DNA of 64,000 nt, taken from positions 1 through 64,000 of the forward strand of contig JACOUS010000014.1 of NCBI GenBank assembly GCA_016177735.1, given 5' to 3'. The position numbers and the translations under genes are program-made. Source of the stretch: Ignavibacteriales bacterium. Lineage in GTDB: Bacteria > Bacteroidota > Ignavibacteria > Ignavibacteriales > Melioribacteraceae. Each line of letters begins with the position of its first letter. The first letter of the stretch is position 1. The notes beneath the pieces were generated by a model. The model was given only the letters and a program-made list of their open reading frames with translations, was not told the origin of the DNA and did not search any database. Shown here piece by piece: positions 1-7,972 of the stretch.

Positions 1-135
1 GGACAAACTTTAGATACTTTCTCATCAGAGTTAAATGGTTTTCTTTATCGTTATAATTATCAACGTCGCCATGGATCATTAAATTACTTGACTCCTTTAG
101 ATCGTTTACGTGCTGTTACCGAATTGCTGAAGTAA
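1..135 (+). mobile_element. C-terminal end of an IS481-like transposase (cut by window edge)
   Basis: An open frame from base 1 to a TAA at 133-135 encodes 44 residues. It contains YRYNYQRRHGSLNYLTPLDR, which matches the end of IS481/IS3-type DDE integrase-transposases (a conserved Tyr-Asn-Tyr-x-Arg-x-His block followed by a T-P-x-x-R motif). Only the end of the gene is in view, so completeness and activity cannot be judged. The roughly 120 bases after it hold no gene and should contain the element's right end; I could not identify a terminal inverted repeat without the left end. The family assignment is fairly secure, the exact subgroup is not. Confidence 0.75.
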
Positions 136-281
136 TACACGTAGGCGGGCAAGAAAAAATTTTGGGAATGTAATTTTTCCGGCAGAATAAAACATTTGAA
201 CAGAAAAGATTTTACAAATTTTTTATTCATGTAAAAAAAGTTTGGGACAGTAGTGCTTTGAAAAGAATTATTGAGGGTAAA

Positions 282-866
282 ATGATCAACAAAGAAAAAT
301 TTTTCTCGGATTCACTAAAAGAAAGTTCGGAATTAAAACTCAACATCGAGAAAGTTTGCAAATCGGATACATTAAAAGCCGTTGAAGCAATTGCCGCAGC
401 GTATCGTAACGGAAAAAAAATGCTGCTATGCGGAAACGGCGGCAGTGCTGCAGACTGCCAGCACATCGCAACAGAGTTGATGATAAGATTGAATCACGAT
501 ATTAAACGCCCGGCGCTTGCCGCTGTTGCACTCACTACCGATTCGTCAAATCTAACTGCCGGCGGAAATGATATCGGGTTCGAAAATGTTTTTGCACGAA
601 GTGTGGAAGGTTTGGGCAGCGAAGGAGATATTCTGCTTGCTATCTCTACAAGCGGTAATTCTCCCAATGTTGTAAAAGCTGTAGAAAAAGCTCACGAGAA
701 AAAAATGTTTGCCGTTGGTTTTCTCGGCGGCTCCGGCGGAAAACTAAAAGACAAAGTCGACCTTCCGATTATCATCCCCTCCTCGAGCACACAACGAATA
801 CAAGAAGGACACATCACAATAGCACACATCATCTGCGAGTTGGTTGAAACAGAATTGTACGGATAA
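282..866 (+). CDS. gmhA: Phosphoheptose (sedoheptulose 7-phosphate) isomerase, SIS domain
   Basis: The predicted 194-residue protein matches the usual GmhA length. GmhA turns sedoheptulose 7-phosphate into D-glycero-D-manno-heptose 7-phosphate, the first step towards the heptose of lipopolysaccharide core. The sequence shows a single SIS sugar-isomerase fold: the phosphate-binding CGNGGSAADCQHIATEL stretch near residues 50-66, SLTTDSSNLTA-like and STSGNSPNV phosphate loops, and a C-terminal QEGHITIAHIICELVE helix that carries the conserved His and Glu. An in-frame Met lies 8 codons upstream at 258, but the ATG at 282 is preceded by GAGGG at good spacing, so I use 282. The gene stands alone and ends one base before the decayed toxin gene on the other strand. 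Confidence 0.9.
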   Translation: MINKEKFFSDSLKESSELKLNIEKVCKSDTLKAVEAIAAAYRNGKKMLLCGNGGSAADCQHIATELMIRLNHDIKRPALAAVALTTDSSNLTAGGNDIGFENVFARSVEGLGSEGDILLAISTSGNSPNVVKAVEKAHEKKMFAVGFLGGSGGKLKDKVDLPIIIPSSSTQRIQEGHITIAHIICELVETELYG

Positions 867-867
867 T

Positions 868-1050
868 TTATTTTGATAAGCTGAGTTTTTTAAGAATATG
901 TTTTGCAAGAAGTTCTTCTATCTCGTTATGGCGCGGAACAGGTTATAATATTTTTGTCTGCGGATTTTTATGCCAATCGTGTTTCCCACCGTGTCGAATC
1001 AAAACACAGCAAAGTTTTTCACTCTCCCTAATAAGATCTTTTCTTTTCAA
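868..1050 (-). pseudogene. HicA-like mRNA interferase toxin, broken by an in-frame stop
   Basis: Read on the minus strand from a TTG at 1050, which overlaps the stop of the HicB-like gene, the frame gives a typical HicA fold of about 60 codons. It has KRKDLIRESEKL, then the GGKHDWHKNP segment with the catalytic-type Gly-Gly-x-His, then PVPRHNEIEELLAKHILKKL. A TAA at 943-945 interrupts the frame just before the PVPRH block, and the same frame then runs on to a stop at 868-870. HicA is a double-stranded RNA-binding-domain-type RNase that cleaves mRNA; this copy should be inactive unless the stop is a sequencing error. The HicB-HicA order with overlap matches the reversed hicBA arrangement often seen in cyanobacteria and related groups. 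Confidence 0.75.
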
Positions 1051-1245
1051 TTTATTTCGAGCTCTGCTGTTTTTCTTACATTTGGAATATTGCCGCTTGA
1101 AAATTCTTTATAAATATCTTTCAGGTTTTCTTTTAACTCTTCGAGATTTGCGCCATGAGTAATATACTCGGGGTATTCTTCAATATAACCGGGCCAAAAC
1201 TTTTCGTCTTGCCGGTAGATAAATTTTATTTTTTCTTTTTTCCAT
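1047..1245 (-). pseudogene. HicB-family antitoxin, probably frameshifted near its start
   Basis: The reading frame ending at 1047 carries IKFIYRQDEKFWPGYIEEYP and then ITHGANLEELKENLKDIYKE, the classic HicB RNase-H-like antitoxin pattern. The best start is an ATG at 1243-1245 with AGAGGAAAG upstream, but it is in another frame from the HicB residues. Removing one A from the second A-run would give MEKRKIKFIYRQDE, a normal HicB N-terminus. The alternative Met in the HicB frame, at 1382, would run over the start of tex and add 46 residues unlike HicB. I therefore read this as a one-base insertion in an A tract. The partner toxin is also broken, so the pair looks decayed. Confidence 0.6.
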
Positions 1246-1357
1246 ACTTTTTCTTTCCTCTTGCTAATAAAACTAAAAAAAGAATTTGCACTTTTGCAAG
1301 TGGATTTTCTCAAATCATTCCCATTGATTTGCACATCCAAAAATTTCAGGTAATCTA

Positions 1358-3526
1358 ATGAACATTCCTCTTCACATTGCAAAAGAATTGAACATTCAAG
1401 AAAAACAAGTAAACACTGTTATAAATTTATTTAACGAAGGTGCGACAGTTCCTTTCATTGCGCGATACCGCAAAGAACACACCGGCGGTTTGGACGAAGA
1501 TTATTTGCGCAGCATCGAAGACCGCTTGCAATATCTTACAATTTTGGGAGCGCGGAAAGAAACCGTACTCAAAAGTATTGAAGAACAAGGAAAACTTACC
1601 GATGAACTTCGCAATAAAATCTTAGCAGCAGAAAAACTTCAGGAAGTTGAAGACCTGTATCTTCCGTACAAGCCCAAAAGGAAAACACGCGGCACAATCG
1701 CGAAAGCAAAAGGATTGGAACCGCTCGCAATCTTCATTCTCGAAAATCCAAATTACTCAGGAGATTTTAACGATATACTTGCTCAATACATTAATGAAGA
1801 ACTCGGCGTTAAATCAGCCGAAGAAGCATTGCAAGGCGCAAAAGATATTATAGCAGAAATGATCAGTGATAGTGCGGATGTTCGTCAGGTGGTTCGTGAA
1901 TTTTTGTTTGAGAATGCACAAATCGTTTCATCAAAAGCTGAGATTAAAAATGCAGAACAAACCGCCTACAAAAAAGATGTTTACGAAACTTATCACACTT
2001 TCTCTTGCCCGGTTAATAAAATCAAACAATATCAAACGCTTGCAATCAACAGAGGCGATGAAGAAGGATTCCTGAAAGTAACTTTGAATTTCGATGACAC
2101 CGCCGTGTTAAAAAATATCTACAAAAAATATTTCACATTTCCGGAATCGGTCTTCGATGAAATTCTTAACGAAGTTGTTGATGATTCATTCCGGCGTTTG
2201 ATTTTTCCTTCAATCGAAAGAGAAGTCAGAAATCAATTAACCGAAGAAGCCGATCTTCATGCAATAGAAATATTTGCGGCAAACTTACGACAACTTCTAC
2301 TTCAGCCGCCGATCAACAACAAAATAATTTTAGGAGTTGATCCGGGTTATGTTTCCGGTTCCAAACTTGCAGTTATTGACACAACCGGGAAATACATCGA
2401 AGGCAGAACTATTTATCCGCATCCTCCGCAGAACAAAATGGAAGAATCAAAAAAAATTCTTTTGGATATAATTAAACGGAACGGCGTTAATTTGATTGCA
2501 ATAGGCAACGGTACGGCAAGCAGAGAAACTGAATTACTAATTGCGGAATTGATAAAAGAGAACAAACTCAAGTGCCATTATCTTATTGTTAGCGAAGCCG
2601 GTGCATCCGTTTATTCTGCAAGTGAAGTTGCAAAAGTAGAATTCCCCGATCTTGAAGCGAGCCAGCGCGGAAATATTTCTATCGCGCGCCGTGTGCTCGA
2701 TCCGCTTGCAGAACTTGTTAAAATTGATCCGAAGTCAATCGGAGTCGGATTGTACCAGCATGATGTTGATCAAAAATTTCTCGCCAAAAAATTGGACGAT
2801 GTAGTTGAAAGCTGCGTTAACTATGTTGGTGTTGATGTAAACACCGCTTCTGCTTCTTTGCTTACTTACGTTTCCGGACTCAACAAAAGAATTGCAAACA
2901 ACATTATCAAACTGCGGGAGAAAGTAGGCAGATTTACAAACCGGGAACAATTTTTTGATGTAAGCGGAATGGGAGAAAAAGCATTTGAGCAATGCGCCGG
3001 ATTTTTAAGAATCTCTGGCGGCGAAAATCCGCTCGATAATACATCAATCCATCCCGAATCTTACGACGCAACAACAAAGCTTTTGAAACTGTGCGAACTA
3101 TCCACAACGCATATTAACGAAAAAGGAAATCTTGTCGAATTATTCGTGAAGACAAAAGGGACGGGAAAAGTTGCAAAAGAGATCGGTGTTGGCGAGCCGA
3201 CTTTGAATGACATTCTCGATAACTTGAAAAAACCGGGGCGCGATCCGCGCGATGAAATGCCGAAGCCAATTCTAAGAAGTGATGTTTTGAAAATGGAAGA
3301 CTTACAAATTGGAATGAGATTAAAAGGAACCGTACGCAATGTTGTAGATTTCGGTGCGTTCGTGGATATCGGAGTTAAACAAGACGGGCTTTTGCATATC
3401 TCGCAAATTGCAAACAAGTTTGTAAAAAATCCGCTCGATCTTCTGAAAGTCGGTGATATAATTGATGTTACTGTCATCGGAATTGATATTCCCAAACAAA
3501 GAATTTCACTCAGCTTAAAGGGGTAA
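1358..3526 (+). CDS. tex: Tex, S1-domain RNA-binding transcription accessory protein
   Basis: The 722-residue protein has the complete Tex layout: an N-terminal helical region with FIARYRKEHTGGLDEDYLR near residues 35-55, a YqgF/RuvC-like RNase H domain that starts at ILGVDPGYVSGSKLAVID around residue 322, helix-hairpin-helix repeats near residues 495-555, and a C-terminal S1 RNA-binding domain from about 648 to the end (VDFGAFVDIGVKQDGLLHIS). Tex proteins bind nucleic acid and affect transcription and RNA turnover; the precise role varies between species. The length is slightly below the common 750-780 but nothing is missing. AGG lies 8 bases before the ATG. It is divergent from the hicB remnant and followed by a 280-base gap. 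Confidence 0.93.
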   Translation: MNIPLHIAKELNIQEKQVNTVINLFNEGATVPFIARYRKEHTGGLDEDYLRSIEDRLQYLTILGARKETVLKSIEEQGKLTDELRNKILAAEKLQEVEDLYLPYKPKRKTRGTIAKAKGLEPLAIFILENPNYSGDFNDILAQYINEELGVKSAEEALQGAKDIIAEMISDSADVRQVVREFLFENAQIVSSKAEIKNAEQTAYKKDVYETYHTFSCPVNKIKQYQTLAINRGDEEGFLKVTLNFDDTAVLKNIYKKYFTFPESVFDEILNEVVDDSFRRLIFPSIEREVRNQLTEEADLHAIEIFAANLRQLLLQPPINNKIILGVDPGYVSGSKLAVIDTTGKYIEGRTIYPHPPQNKMEESKKILLDIIKRNGVNLIAIGNGTASRETELLIAELIKENKLKCHYLIVSEAGASVYSASEVAKVEFPDLEASQRGNISIARRVLDPLAELVKIDPKSIGVGLYQHDVDQKFLAKKLDDVVESCVNYVGVDVNTASASLLTYVSGLNKRIANNIIKLREKVGRFTNREQFFDVSGMGEKAFEQCAGFLRISGGENPLDNTSIHPESYDATTKLLKLCELSTTHINEKGNLVELFVKTKGTGKVAKEIGVGEPTLNDILDNLKKPGRDPRDEMPKPILRSDVLKMEDLQIGMRLKGTVRNVVDFGAFVDIGVKQDGLLHISQIANKFVKNPLDLLKVGDIIDVTVIGIDIPKQRISLSLKG

Positions 3527-3547
3527 CAAACTTCAGGAGACATAAGA

Positions 3548-3742
3548 CAGAAATCAGTAGTCGGAATTATTTTTGAAAAAAGCGAGGCTATTTCCCCCCT
3601 TGAGAGGAGGAACGAAAAGGAGTCCGTTTATTTTGACTTAGCTTCTCTTTCAGGGCATTGATTTCCTCTTCTGACCCCAGATTTCTGTCTTGTGAATTCT
3701 GACTTCTCCGAAGGAGTCCTACGGACTGTTCCCTGATTTCTG
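3548..3742. repeat. Intergenic element bounded by a 10-bp inverted repeat
   Basis: CAGAAATCAG (3548-3557) and CTGATTTCTG (3733-3742) are perfect inverted copies 195 bases end to end. The interior holds a second palindromic piece, TCCGAAGGAGTCCTACGGAC, nearly identical to one in the intergenic element after menB. This suggests a dispersed non-coding repeat family. Confidence 0.5.
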
Positions 3743-3770
3743 CTCTCCAAAAACAGACTAAAAAATTTTT

Positions 3771-3778
3771 TATCTTTG
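3771..3778 (+). promoter_or_regulatory. Probable promoter -7 box (TATCTTTG) of the aconitase gene
   Basis: TATCTTTG matches the TAnnTTTG -7 consensus of Bacteroidota housekeeping promoters and sits 30 bases before the aconitase ATG. The same octamer occurs in front of the trp leader (minus strand, 38476-38483). I do not see an obvious -33 box, so the call rests on the -7 match and its position. Confidence 0.5.
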
Positions 3779-3808
3779 TATCGCTTATAAATTAAAAAGG
3801 ATAGAACA

Positions 3809-6376
3809 ATGACAGCAAATTTTGATATGATAGAACGGGTCTATTCTGAATTAAGAAATAGGATTGATACCGCAAGAAAAATTGTAGGACGACCGCTGAC
3901 GTACACTGAAAAAATTCTTTACGCACATCTTTGGGAAACGGCATCAAAAGAATTAGAACGCGGAAAAGCTTTCGCTGAATTTGCACCCGACCGTGCTGCG
4001 ATGCAAGATGCAACAGCGCAAATGGCAATGCTTCAATTTATGCATGCCGGCAGAAAAAATGCCGCTGTTCCGGCAACGGCACATGCAGATCACTTAATTG
4101 TCGCGCAAAACGGATCGAAAGAAGATCTCGAAAGAGCAATCGAAGAGAACAAAGAAGTTTATGAATTCCTCGAAAGCATCTGCCAAAAATATGGTGTTGG
4201 TTTTTGGAAACCGGGTGCCGGAATTATACATCAGGTTATTTTAGAAAATTATGCTTTCCCCGGCGGAATGATGATCGGCTCGGATTCGCACACTCCAAAT
4301 GCGGGCGGACTCGGAATGATTGCAATCGGAGTCGGCGGCGCAGATGTTGTTGATGTTATGGCTGGCATGCCGTGGGAATTGAAATGGCCCAAACTTATCG
4401 GCGTTCATCTCACCGGAAAACTTTCGGGATGGACTTCACCAAAAGATGTGATTTTAAAAGTTGCCGGTTTGTTAACAGTTAAAGGCGGAACCGGTGCCAT
4501 CGTTGAATATTTTGGCGAAGGTACAAAAACAATTTCGTGCACCGGCAAAGGCACAATTTGCAACATGGGTGCAGAAGTTGGTGCTACTACTTCAATCTTT
4601 CCTTTTGATGAAAAGATGGCGGCATATTTACGAAAAACAGACCGTGCCGACGTTGCAGAATTAGCAGAAGAACTTGCAGATGCTTTAAAAGCAGATGATG
4701 AAGTTTATGCCGATCCGTCAAAATATTTTGATCAGATAATTGAAATTAATTTGAGCGAACTCGAACCGCATTTGAACGGTCCGTTCACTCCCGATCTTGC
4801 TCATCCGGTTTCCAAAATGAAAGAAGCGGTTGTCGAAAATAATTATCCCGATAAAATCAGCGTTGCATTAATCGGAAGCTGTACAAACTCAAGCTATGAA
4901 GATATTGACCGCTCGGCAAATATTGCCCGGCAAGCTCTCTCAAAAGGTTTGAAGGCAAAATCGGAATTCAAAATTACTCCCGGTTCCGAACAAGTCCGCG
5001 CTACAATTGAACGTGACGGACAATTACAAGTTCTCACAGAATTCGGCGGACAAGTTTTAGCCAATGCGTGCGGTCCGTGCATCGGCATGTGGAAACGAAT
5101 CGATATAAAAACCGGTGAACGAAATACAATTGTAAATTCGTTCAACAGAAATTTTGCGAAGAGAAACGATAATAATCCCGAAACACTTTCGTTCGTTGCA
5201 AGTCCGGAACTTGTAACAGCACTCGCAATTGCCGGAAGTTTGTCGTTCAATCCTGAAACGGATTATCTTGTTAACGATAACGGCGAACAAGTAAAACTCG
5301 ATCCGCCTTTCGGTGAAGAACTGCCGCAGAATAATTTCGAGAAAGATACAAAAGGTTTTCTCGCTCCTTCTGAAGACGGATACTCAACCGAAATAAAAAT
5401 GCCGGCAGAGAGCGAGCGTCTTCAATTCATGGAGCCGTTCAAACCGTGGAACGGCAGCGATGTTGTTGATGCACCGCTTCTTTTAAAAGCAAAAGGAAAA
5501 TGTACTACCGACCATATTTCACCAGCCGGTGCTTGGTTGAAATTCCGCGGTCATCTCGACAATATTTCGAAGAACATGTTCCTCGGTGCAATCAATGCAT
5601 TCACCGGAAATGCCGGAGAAGCAAAAAATCTTTTTACTAATGAATACAAACAAGTTCACGAAGTTGCGCGCGATTACAAAGCAATGGGCATCGGCTGGGT
5701 AGTTGTTGGCGATGAAAATTACGGCGAAGGTTCATCCCGCGAACATGCAGCAATGGAACCACGCTTCCTTGACGGCAAAGCAATTATCACAAAATCTTTC
5801 GCACGCATTCACGAAACAAATTTGAAAAAACAAGGAATGCTTCCGCTAACTTTTGCCGACCCGAACGATTACAATAAAATCCGCGAAGATGATAAAATTA
5901 GTTTAACCGGTTTGCAAGATTTTGCACCTGAAAAACAATTGAAGGCAATCGTAAAGCATAATGATGGAACTGCCGATGAAATTTGGCTCAATCACTCATT
6001 CAATACCGGGCAAATCGAATGGTTCAAAGCCGGCGGTGCACTTAATCTGATTGCCGCTAAACAGAAAGAAACAGCAGTTGTTAATAAAGTTGAACGTGCA
6101 AAGGTTAAGAAAGTTGTAAAGAAAAAAACGGCTGTTAAACCGGCAAGAAAATCAAAAACAGTTGCTAAGAAAAAAATTGCAAAAGCAAAACCGGTTGCCA
6201 AAAAGAAAGTAGTTAAAAAAGTAAAAACGGATGTCAAAAAGAAAACTGCTAAACCGGTTCAAAAGAAAAAAGCTGTAAAGCCGGCGAAGAAAAAAGTAGT
6301 TAAGAAAGTTGTTAAGCCGAAAACGAAGAAAGTTATTAAGAAAAAAACTGCTGTTAAGAAAAAATCAAGGCGTTAA
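3809..6376 (+). CDS. acn: Aconitate hydratase (mitochondrial-type) with a Lys-rich C-terminal tail
   Basis: Aconitase interconverts citrate and isocitrate in the TCA cycle through a [4Fe-4S] cluster. The cluster cysteines are visible in [11 protein letters not shown] (near residue 357) and in [12 protein letters not shown] (two Cys near 420). The swivel domain carries [17 protein letters not shown] near 640. [19 protein letters not shown] and [13 protein letters not shown] are typical of the mitochondrial-type family, which normally ends near residue 750-755. This protein goes on for about 100 more residues (roughly 751-855) made almost only of Lys, Val, Ala, Pro and Thr in KKKxAVKPAKK-like repeats, resembling histone H1 or bacterial AlgP/Hc1-type tails. 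The tail is in frame with no break. A perfect hairpin terminator follows. The enzymatic call is certain; the role of the tail is unknown. Confidence 0.95.
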   Translation: MTANFDMIERVYSELRNRIDTARKIVGRPLTYTEKILYAHLWETASKELERGKAFAEFAPDRAAMQDATAQMAMLQFMHAGRKNAAVPATAHADHLIVAQNGSKEDLERAIEENKEVYEFLESICQKYGVGFWKPGAGIIHQVILENYAFPGGMMIGSDSHTPNAGGLGMIAIGVGGADVVDVMAGMPWELKWPKLIGVHLTGKLSGWTSPKDVILKVAGLLTVKGGTGAIVEYFGEGTKTISCTGKGTICNMGAEVGATTSIFPFDEKMAAYLRKTDRADVAELAEELADALKADDEVYADPSKYFDQIIEINLSELEPHLNGPFTPDLAHPVSKMKEAVVENNYPDKISVALIGSCTNSSYEDIDRSANIARQALSKGLKAKSEFKITPGSEQVRATIERDGQLQVLTEFGGQVLANACGPCIGMWKRIDIKTGERNTIVNSFNRNFAKRNDNNPETLSFVASPELVTALAIAGSLSFNPETDYLVNDNGEQVKLDPPFGEELPQNNFEKDTKGFLAPSEDGYSTEIKMPAESERLQFMEPFKPWNGSDVVDAPLLLKAKGKCTTDHISPAGAWLKFRGHLDNISKNMFLGAINAFTGNAGEAKNLFTNEYKQVHEVARDYKAMGIGWVVVGDENYGEGSSREHAAMEPRFLDGKAIITKSFARIHETNLKKQGMLPLTFADPNDYNKIREDDKISLTGLQDFAPEKQLKAIVKHNDGTADEIWLNHSFNTGQIEWFKAGGALNLIAAKQKETAVVNKVERAKVKKVVKKKTAVKPARKSKTVAKKKIAKAKPVAKKKVVKKVKTDVKKKTAKPVQKKKAVKPAKKKVVKKVVKPKTKKVIKKKTAVKKKSRR

Positions 6377-6385
6377 AACTATGTC

Positions 6386-6415
6386 GAGACGTGCCGCGGC
6401 ACGTCTCTATTTTTA
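6386..6415 (+). terminator. Rho-independent terminator of the aconitase gene
   Basis: A perfect 22-base palindrome (GAGACGTGCCG / CGGCACGTCTC, 6386-6407) is followed by TATTTTT and begins 10 bases after the aconitase stop. The T-run orientation fits plus-strand termination. Confidence 0.85.
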
Positions 6416-6452
6416 ATTATTTATCACTACCATTTTACATTTTCCATTTTGT

Positions 6453-7019
6453 TCAATCCCTCCGCCACACAACTTTATCGCCTTCATTAATTCCGAATTG
6501 GTCGGTGTAGCCGGCATTAACTTCAACAACATACTGTGCCGGTTTGGAGGAAGGCAAAGATTCTTCCGAGTACGGTTTGGCATTTTTATAAATCGTAACA
6601 ATTTCTTTTTGAGAATTAACATAAATAATATCGAGCGGCAGAATTGTATTCTTCATCCAGAATGATTGATAAGTCTCTTCTTCAAAAAGGAACAACATTC
6701 CTTGATCAAGCTTCATATTTCTGCGCATCATTAATCCAACTTGTCTCTGTGTATCGTCATCGGCTATCTCAATATCAATTTTTGATATGGTACCGCCATT
6801 TGAATTTGCGAAGACAAGCTCGCCCTCTTTCTGAAATGTGTAAGTAATTTTGCTGTTCATTGTTTTATCAACTTCACTGTTCGAAACTTCTTTGCTTGTT
6901 AATAGATTTGAGAGTACCAAATAACCAAGTGATGCCGCTATTACGAGAAGAACAACAATCTGCATCAGCCGGTTTTTGTTATTTTGTTTTTTCGGATTAT
7001 GAACTTTGTTTTTTGCCAT
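6453..7019 (-). CDS. DUF192 family protein with an N-terminal membrane anchor
   Basis: The 188-residue protein starts with a Lys/Asn-rich cytoplasmic stretch, one hydrophobic segment (MQIVVLLVIAASLGYLVLSN, about residues 19-38), then a DUF192 domain. Its hallmarks are ADDDTQRQVGLMMRR, DQGMLFLFEE, SFWMKNTILPLDIIYV and VVEVNAGYTDQFGINEGDKV. The family has a known beta-fold but no settled biochemical role. The anchor implies the domain faces the periplasm. I start at the ATG at 7019; a TTG four codons upstream is possible. It is divergent from the hydrolase gene at 7115, so about 95 bases must hold both promoters. Confidence 0.88.
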   Translation of the reverse strand: MAKNKVHNPKKQNNKNRLMQIVVLLVIAASLGYLVLSNLLTSKEVSNSEVDKTMNSKITYTFQKEGELVFANSNGGTISKIDIEIADDDTQRQVGLMMRRNMKLDQGMLFLFEEETYQSFWMKNTILPLDIIYVNSQKEIVTIYKNAKPYSEESLPSSKPAQYVVEVNAGYTDQFGINEGDKVVWRRD

Positions 7020-7114
7020 ATGTTTAATCAATAAATTTATTGTTGAAAAATTACACTCGCTGCAACACTCTGAAAAAAAACGCAGACCAATTTAATAATT
7101 TCCGAAAGGAAAAT

Positions 7115-7963
7115 ATGTTATCAAAAATTATTACACGCGAAAAAATTATCCCCGGCATAAATCAGGAAAAGATGCTTCGCAGCGGCTGGGGTAATGCCGT
7201 TATCGAAAACACAATCGTTGAAAAAATCTTTTACCTTTCCGACGGACTAAAAGTAAAAGGTTATATCGCCTACCCGAAAGATCAAACCAAAAAATATCAG
7301 TGTATAATTTGGTGCAGAGGCGGTTACAAAAACATAGGAGCTATTGATGAGTTCAATGCTCTCGGAATGTTCGGACAAATTGCAAGCCGCGGCTATGTTG
7401 TATTTGCACCGCAATACAGAGGCAGTGCATGCAGCGAAGGTATTGATGAATTCGGCGGAAGCGACTTAAATGATATCATTAATATTATTCCGCTTGCAGA
7501 CGAAATTGAATGTGCCGATAAAAATATTTGGGGCATCGAAGGATGGAGCCGCGGCGGAATGATGACTTATTTAGCTTCAACAAAAACAAATATTTTCAAG
7601 GCGGCAATAATCATCGGCGGAATTACAAAAATAAATTGCGATGATAAAAACGAGCTCTTCATGCAGCATCTTTACGAATCGTATCCAAACAGTAGTGATG
7701 AATCCATCCGCGAAAAATGCCGCGAGCGTTCGATTATTAATTTCCCGGAAAAACTTTCCCGAACAACACCAATACTTTTAATGCACGGCATGACCGATGA
7801 ACGTGTGCCCGTGGGAAATTCAATCGAGCTTTCCGATAAGCTGAAAAAATTAAATTACCCTCACGAATTAATTCTCTTTGAAAACGGAGACCACTTTTTA
7901 AAATCTTACAGAAAAGAAGTGGGTGAAAAAAGGGACGGATGGTTTAAGAAATTTTTGAAATAA
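7115..7963 (+). CDS. Alpha/beta hydrolase of the prolyl oligopeptidase (S9-like) type
   Basis: The predicted protein is 282 residues. It shows a serine-hydrolase triad: nucleophile Ser in EGWSRGGMMTY, Asp in MHGMTDERVPVGNS, and His in ENGDHFLKS. An oxyanion-type loop WCRGGYKNIGAID precedes them. It has only the hydrolase domain, without the beta-propeller of classic prolyl oligopeptidases, so it could be a small S9C-like peptidase or an esterase; the substrate is not readable. No signal peptide is seen, so it is likely cytoplasmic. The ATG at 7115 has AAGGA at good spacing; the longer frame from 7040 lacks one. It converges with the glycosidase gene nine bases away. Confidence 0.8.
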   Translation: MLSKIITREKIIPGINQEKMLRSGWGNAVIENTIVEKIFYLSDGLKVKGYIAYPKDQTKKYQCIIWCRGGYKNIGAIDEFNALGMFGQIASRGYVVFAPQYRGSACSEGIDEFGGSDLNDIINIIPLADEIECADKNIWGIEGWSRGGMMTYLASTKTNIFKAAIIIGGITKINCDDKNELFMQHLYESYPNSSDESIREKCRERSIINFPEKLSRTTPILLMHGMTDERVPVGNSIELSDKLKKLNYPHELILFENGDHFLKSYRKEVGEKRDGWFKKFLK

Positions 7964-7972
7964 TCAGATTGC

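Larger units (their letters stand above)
3527..3808. other. Intergenic gap with inverted repeat and the aconitase promoter
   Basis: No gene is seen in these 282 bases. They hold an inverted repeat pair (CAGAAATCAG at 3548-3557 and CTGATTTCTG at 3733-3742) enclosing a copy of the TCCGAAGGAGTCCTACGGAC motif (3709-3728), which recurs in closely similar form at 43504-43523. A promoter-like TATCTTTG lies at 3771-3778. Confidence 0.7.

Noticed and set aside
1246-1382. N-terminal extension of HicB to 111 residues
   Set aside because: It overlaps the tex start and is unlike HicB; a frameshift in the A-run explains the data better.
3061-3543. 160-codon open frame antisense to tex
   Set aside because: It lies wholly opposite the conserved S1-domain end of tex and has no protein-like features; it is a shadow of tex codon use.
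6060-6373. Tandem-repeat or CRISPR-like pattern in the aconitase tail
   Set aside because: The repeats are short Lys-codon units in a continuous reading frame, with no spacers.
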